DNA of 8,971 nt from assembly GCA_040414485.1 (NCBI GenBank), contig JBEDUK010000042.1, forward strand, positions 1-8,971. The letters are read 5' to 3'. Positions within the stretch are counted from its first letter, which is position 1. Each line of letters opens with the position of its first letter. A program made the translations under genes and the position numbers. This stretch comes from JBEDUK01 sp040414485. GTDB taxonomy: Bacteria; Actinomycetota; UBA4738. A model generated the notes under the pieces. The model made no database searches, was not told the DNA's origin, and saw only the letters and a list, made by a program, of their open reading frames with translations. This document shows positions 6,051-8,971 of this stretch, piece by piece.

Positions 6051-6524
6051 CTACAGGCCGGGCTTCGTCACCATCGCGAAGATTACGATCAGCAGGACGA
6101 CCAGGTCGACCCGCGAGATGACGATCAGCCGCTTCGATCGTGCGATCGCCTCAGGATCGTTCGCCCCCTTCGTCTCGATCAGGCCGGCGATCCGCTTCAG
6201 TTCGGGTCCGAGGTAGCCGGAACCCGTGATGGCGGTGAGCACGATGCCGACGATCCCGATGATCAGCCAGGCCTGACCGAAGCTGTAGTGGCCCTTCAGC
6301 GCCGTCAAGATGCCGAAGATGAGCACGGTCAGCGACGCGGGGAGGTAGACGTGTGTCCCGAGCCATTCCGTGTCGCGTCCGAAGACCGCCAGGCGCTCGC
6401 CGTCGTTGCTGCGGCTGATCCTGGTCCCGAGGACGTTCGCGCTCGCGGCACCGCCCACCCAGACGATGGCCGCGAGCACATGAACGAACTTCAGACCCGT
6501 GTACGCGTCGAACGTGCCCAGCAT
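6051..6524 (-). CDS. DUF2269-type small integral membrane protein
   Basis: The 157-residue protein has four hydrophobic helices: about 8-29 (TGLKFVHVLAAIVWVGGAAS), 55-75 (around LPASLTVLIFGILTALKG), 79-103 (FGQAWLIIGIVGIVLTAITG) and 135-153 (VDLVVLLIVIFAMV). The N-terminal 'KFVHVLAAIVWVGG' helix with an embedded His is typical of DUF2269 membrane proteins, whose function is unknown; a related His pattern occurs in haem-binding membrane proteins, but no such role is shown. The ATG at 6524 is set by a strong GGGAGGGAGAG upstream, and a much longer open frame to 6866 runs antisense through the aldo/keto reductase gene. The gene converges on the PPOX gene with only 6 bases between stop codons and is divergent from the aldo/keto reductase. 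A TAGCAT hexamer (6571 to 6566) could be its -10 element. Confidence 0.85.
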   Translation of the reverse strand: MLGTFDAYTGLKFVHVLAAIVWVGGAASANVLGTRISRSNDGERLAVFGRDTEWLGTHVYLPASLTVLIFGILTALKGHYSFGQAWLIIGIVGIVLTAITGSGYLGPELKRIAGLIETKGANDPEAIARSKRLIVISRVDLVVLLIVIFAMVTKPGL

Positions 6525-6565
6525 CGTGACTCTCCCTCCCCTTGGATCCGCCGAACCCCGCGCGG

Positions 6566-6571
6566 ATGCTA
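6566..6571 (-). promoter_or_regulatory. Candidate -10 element for the DUF2269 gene
   Basis: TAGCAT on the minus strand fits the relaxed TANNNT -10 pattern and is preceded directly by TG. It would leave a leader of about 35 nt containing the GGGAGGGAG site. No convincing -35 hexamer is visible at normal spacing, so this is only a candidate. Confidence 0.3.
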
Positions 6572-6614
6572 CAGGCACGGCCGCCGAACGCGGCGCCCGC
6601 TGGCGCGGCATTCG

Positions 6615-6620
6615 TAGACT
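6615..6620 (+). promoter_or_regulatory. Candidate -10 element for the aldo/keto reductase gene
   Basis: TAGACT fits TANNNT and ends 10 bases before the proposed GTG at 6631. That would make the transcript nearly leaderless, which agrees with the absence of a Shine-Dalgarno there. No clear -35 is seen. Confidence 0.28.
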
Positions 6621-6630
6621 GAGCCTCGAC

Positions 6631-7515
6631 GTGTCCACACCGAGCGGACCACTCCCCGCTGCCGCGGCAGGCACGATCACGATCGGCGGCGATCTCACCG
6701 TCAACCGGATGGGGTTCGGCGCCATGCGGATCACCGGGCCGCGGATCCTGGGCGAGCCGAAGGACCCCGATGAGGCCCGGCGCGTCCTCCGCAGGGCGGT
6801 CGACCTGGGCGTCGAACTGATCGACACGGCGGATTCGTACGGCCCACACGTCAGCGAGCGCCTCATCGCCGAAGCGCTGCACCCCTATCCCGAGGGCGTC
6901 GTCATCGCCACGAAGGGCGGCCTCACTCGACGTCCCACCGGATCCTGGCCGAGCGACGCCCGCCCGGAGCACCTCCGGAAGGCGTGCGAGGGCAGCCTGG
7001 CGCGGCTTCGGCTCGAACGCATCGACCTGTACCAGCTCCACGCGCCGGACCCGGCGGTGCCGTTCGCCGAATCCGTCGGCGCCCTTGCCGAGCTTCGGGC
7101 CGAAGGCAAGATCCGGCACGTCGGCCTGTCGAACGTCTCGGTCGAAGAGCTGCGCGAGGCGCACGCGATCGTGCCCGTCGCCTCCGTGCAGAATTCCTTC
7201 CACGTCGCGGGCCGCCAGGGTGAAGCGGTCCTGAATGCCTGTCAGGCCGAAGGGATCGCCTTCCTCCCGTGGCGGCCGCTGAACTCCGGCGCGCTTGCCG
7301 GCGGCCGCCGCTCGAACCCGCTGGCCCAGGCCGCCGAAGCGCACGGCGCAACGCCGGGGCAGGTGGCCCTGGCGTGGCTCCTCGCCCGTTCACCCGTGAT
7401 GGTCCCGATTCCCGGCACGGTATCCGTGGCGCACCTGGAGGAGAACGTCGCGGCGGCCGCGCTCGCCCTCACGCCCGAGGAAGTCGAGCGGATCGGATCG
7501 TCGGTCCGCGGGTAG
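6631..7515 (+). CDS. Aldo/keto reductase
   Basis: This is an NADPH-dependent (beta/alpha)8-barrel oxidoreductase reducing carbonyl compounds. In the 294-residue product the catalytic tetrad can be placed: Asp65 and Tyr70 in LIDTADSYG, Lys95 in VIATKGG and His137 in LYQLHAPDP. The family block GKIRHVGLSNVS (159-170), the SVQNSFH region (186-191) and the C-terminal VPIPGTVSVAHLEENVAA (258-275), which contacts the NADP 2'-phosphate, are all present. It resembles the YajO/Tas and oxidoreductase-29 type rather than the short DKGR type, and is a complete enzyme. The GTG at 6631 is chosen because barrel homology begins soon after. In-frame sequence back to 6499 runs antisense into the DUF2269 gene. 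The start lacks an obvious ribosome binding site and may be leaderless. The physiological substrate is not predictable. Confidence 0.92.
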   Translation: MSTPSGPLPAAAAGTITIGGDLTVNRMGFGAMRITGPRILGEPKDPDEARRVLRRAVDLGVELIDTADSYGPHVSERLIAEALHPYPEGVVIATKGGLTRRPTGSWPSDARPEHLRKACEGSLARLRLERIDLYQLHAPDPAVPFAESVGALAELRAEGKIRHVGLSNVSVEELREAHAIVPVASVQNSFHVAGRQGEAVLNACQAEGIAFLPWRPLNSGALAGGRRSNPLAQAAEAHGATPGQVALAWLLARSPVMVPIPGTVSVAHLEENVAAAALALTPEEVERIGSSVRG

Positions 7516-7594
7516 ACCGGCGCGCGCCGCGCCACCGTGCAAGGATCTCGATCCGCGGCATCGCGCGGCTCACGACGACGAAGGGGGAGCGCAC

Positions 7595-7969
7595 ATGGGC
7601 GTTGGGAAGGTGTCCTACGTGGTGATCGACTCGGTCGACCCGGACACGCTGGCGGCGTTCTGGGCCGCGGTGCTGGGCGTGGACGTCCAGGATCGGATCG
7701 ATGGCGGCGCCTACGTGCTGCTCTCCAGGCCCGCGGACGGCAGTCCCGGCGTCGCGTTCCAGCGCGTGCCGGAGTCGAAGGAGGGCAAGGTCCGCATCCA
7801 CCTCGACCTGGGCGTGGACGACCTGGCGGCCGCGACGGAGCAGATCGAGGGGCTCGGCGGCAGCTGGCTGGAGCCCGGTCAGACCCATCACATCGAGGGC
7901 TATCACTGGCGCTGCATGGCCGACCCGGAGGGCCACGAGTTCGACATCGCCTCGAACGTCGCGCCCTGA
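7595..7969 (+). CDS. VOC family protein, single glyoxalase-like domain
   Basis: This is a 124-residue protein made of one vicinal-oxygen-chelate domain (paired beta-alpha-beta-beta-beta modules). The first module has VSYVVIDSVDPDTLAAFWAAVLG and the second VRIHLDLGVDDLAAATEQIEGLG, with the closing DPEGHEFDIA strand. This arrangement fits the Glyoxalase_6-type group. His68 in RIHLDL and Glu117 in HEFDIA are at the usual metal-ligand positions of the second module, while the first module shows no obvious ligand in YVVID. The ATG at 7595 follows AAGGGGGAG at good spacing. A two-domain VOC gene follows after 45 nt, so the two are probably co-transcribed. Members include glyoxalases, dioxygenases and bleomycin-resistance proteins; the specific activity here is unknown. 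Confidence 0.87.
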   Translation: MGVGKVSYVVIDSVDPDTLAAFWAAVLGVDVQDRIDGGAYVLLSRPADGSPGVAFQRVPESKEGKVRIHLDLGVDDLAAATEQIEGLGGSWLEPGQTHHIEGYHWRCMADPEGHEFDIASNVAP

Positions 7970-8014
7970 CCGGCGTTCGACCCGCGATCGACGAAACGGA
8001 AAGGAGCCGATCCC

Positions 8015-8755
8015 ATGGGCAATCGCGTGCTGCACTTCGAAGTCGGTTCGAACGACGACGCCGCGCTGAAGCGCTTCTATGCGGACCTCTTCGGCTGGGG
8101 GCTGAGCGACCTGGACGGCGGGTACACGGTGGTCGACACCCGTGGGGGCGATGGCGTCAACGGCGGGATCACCGGGTCGGGCGACGGTTCGAACTGGGTC
8201 TGCTTCTACGTCGGCGTGGACGACCTGCAGGCCACCCTGGACCGGGCCGAGTCGATGGGCGGCCGGACCGTGACACCGCCGACCGAGATCCCCGGCATGC
8301 TCACGTGGGCGATGCTCGCCGATCCCGACGGCTACCTCGTCGGTCTGGTCAAGGCCGAACCGCCGTCGGGCGGATCCGCTCCCGGGCCGAGCGGTGGCGA
8401 CGGCGCCGCGGTGGACTGGTTCGAGGTCCTCGGTTCGGACGCGGAGCGCACGCAGCGGTTCTACTGCGACCTGTTCGGCTGGACGCTCAACGAACCCGGC
8501 TTTCCGGGCTACCGCCTGGTCGATACGGGCGCCGGCCCGGATGCGGTCGGAGGGGGGCTCGGCGCGTCGAGCGAGGGGAACCGGTGGGCAACGGTGTACG
8601 CCCACGTGCCCGACGTCGAGCAGACGCTCGCCCGGGCGGAGTCGCTCGGCGGGTCGCGGATCTACGGGCCCAACCCCGTCGACGATCACATGCAGACGGG
8701 CGCCCTGCGGGATCCGGCGGGCAACGTGTTCGGCGTGTACGAGCACTCGCACTGA
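8015..8755 (+). CDS. VOC family protein with two tandem glyoxalase-like domains
   Basis: The 246 residues contain two copies of a VOC domain, about 1-115 and 130-246, joined by a flexible Pro/Gly/Ser-rich linker (EPPSGGSAPGPSGGDG). The copies are recognisably related: FYADLFGWGL and FYCDLFGWTL, RAESMGGRTV and RAESLGGSRI, LADPDGYLVGL and LRDPAGNVFGV. This is the layout of the CFP30B-like 27-30 kDa antigens and two-domain glyoxalases of high-GC bacteria. Of the usual His/Glu metal ligands I see His7 in copy one and Glu243 near the end of copy two. The equivalent positions in the other halves are Trp, Leu or other residues, so metal binding may be partial or across the domain interface. The ATG at 8015 follows AAAGGAG with 8-nt spacing. 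It sits downstream of the single-domain VOC gene in the same orientation. Confidence 0.88.
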   Translation: MGNRVLHFEVGSNDDAALKRFYADLFGWGLSDLDGGYTVVDTRGGDGVNGGITGSGDGSNWVCFYVGVDDLQATLDRAESMGGRTVTPPTEIPGMLTWAMLADPDGYLVGLVKAEPPSGGSAPGPSGGDGAAVDWFEVLGSDAERTQRFYCDLFGWTLNEPGFPGYRLVDTGAGPDAVGGGLGASSEGNRWATVYAHVPDVEQTLARAESLGGSRIYGPNPVDDHMQTGALRDPAGNVFGVYEHSH

Positions 8756-8843
8756 CGCTGCCGCAGCCGGATGCGAGACGGGCGCGAGTCGCACGTCGCT
8801 TCGCAGGTCAAGACAGCCGCCGGCCAGGCCGAACATCTTGTTG

Positions 8844-8855
8844 CAAGGATCCTTG
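8844..8855. repeat. 12-bp perfect palindrome upstream of the zinc-ribbon gene
   Basis: CAAGGATCCTTG is a perfect 12-bp palindrome, 24 bases before the proposed GTG start of the next gene. It could be an operator or just a chance site containing GGATCC. No T-run follows it, so it is not a terminator. Confidence 0.4.
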
Positions 8856-8879
8856 TCGAGCGAAGCGAAAGGCCGGTCG

Positions 8880-8971
8880 GTGGAGGAACACACCGACGTC
8901 GCGGTCGCGTGCGAATGGTGCGGGTTCTTCTCGCGCCCCGGTGGCGTCTGCGACATCTGCGGTTCGCCGCT
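8880..8971 (+). CDS. Zinc-ribbon protein, N-terminal part, cut by window end
   Basis: An open frame from a GTG at 8880 runs off the right edge and gives 30 residues, including CEWCG and, 14 residues on, CDICGSPL. Two CxxC knuckles at this spacing are characteristic of a small zinc-ribbon fold. The ribosome binding site is AAAGG with 7 bases to the GTG; an in-frame TTG at 8853 inside the palindrome is a possible earlier start. The rest of the protein, and so its role, lies outside the window. Zinc ribbons of this kind occur alone in small proteins or as N-terminal sensors of larger ones. Confidence 0.6.
   Translation, partial: MEEHTDVAVACEWCGFFSRPGGVCDICGSP

Noticed and set aside
6028..6065. 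Possible bidirectional terminator between the convergent PPOX and DUF2269 genes
   Set aside because: Only a 5-bp GCCCG/CGGGC pairing with a long loop and no T-run on either side. Too weak to call.
6151..7344. 397-residue minus-strand open frame opposite the aldo/keto reductase
   Set aside because: Overlaps an aldo/keto reductase with its full catalytic tetrad. The sequence has no recognisable domain.
7519..7534. GC-rich palindromic GGCGCGCGCC-like sequence after the aldo/keto reductase
   Set aside because: No U-tract follows. Such GC palindromes are expected by composition here.
7469..8956. 495-residue minus-strand open frame opposite both VOC genes
   Set aside because: Shadow of two well-supported VOC genes. 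Its composition (Arg/Val/His/Asp) mirrors the complementary codons and no domain is visible.

Overview
The window is GC-rich (roughly two thirds G+C by eye) and gene-dense, with short gaps, frequent GTG starts and G/A-rich ribosome binding sites. The gene content (an ECF41-type sigma factor with a fused SnoaL-like domain, a PPOX/F420-type flavin-fold protein, a DrrAB-like exporter, a VapBC module and VOC proteins) suits a soil or freshwater Actinomycetota or Chloroflexota chromosome. I cannot decide between these two phyla from sequence alone. There are no rRNA or tRNA genes, transposases, CRISPR arrays or phage genes.

Left edge (1-1040): the window opens inside a lon protease gene that loses all resemblance to Lon near base 281, about 40 residues before the catalytic serine should appear. 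Facing it on the minus strand is a complete vapBC toxin-antitoxin module with overlapping genes and a palindromic operator (1020-1035).

Minus-strand block (1046-3731): read leftwards from the centre, this holds an ECF41-type sigma factor, a GrpB-family protein and an unrecognised polytopic membrane protein, followed by vapBC.

Centre (3731-3796): between the sigma factor and the rightward ABC exporter operon is a 66-bp dyad. It contains two face-to-face matches to the ECF41 promoter motif (TGTCACA-N16-CGTC). The match facing the exporter is exact and the match facing the sigma gene has one mismatch. The simplest reading is that the sigma factor controls itself and the exporter from one shared, mutually overlapping start region. 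This is the most interesting feature here.

Plus-strand operon (3813-6044): a DrrA-like ATPase, a DrrB-like permease and a small PPOX-family oxidoreductase lie close together and are probably co-transcribed. Together they look like an export and redox-detoxification module. The substrate cannot be read from the sequence.

Right part (6051-8971): a DUF2269-type membrane protein (minus), then on the plus strand an aldo/keto reductase, a one-domain VOC protein, a two-domain VOC protein, and the beginning of a small zinc-ribbon protein cut by the window end. No stretch above 300 bases lacks a gene.
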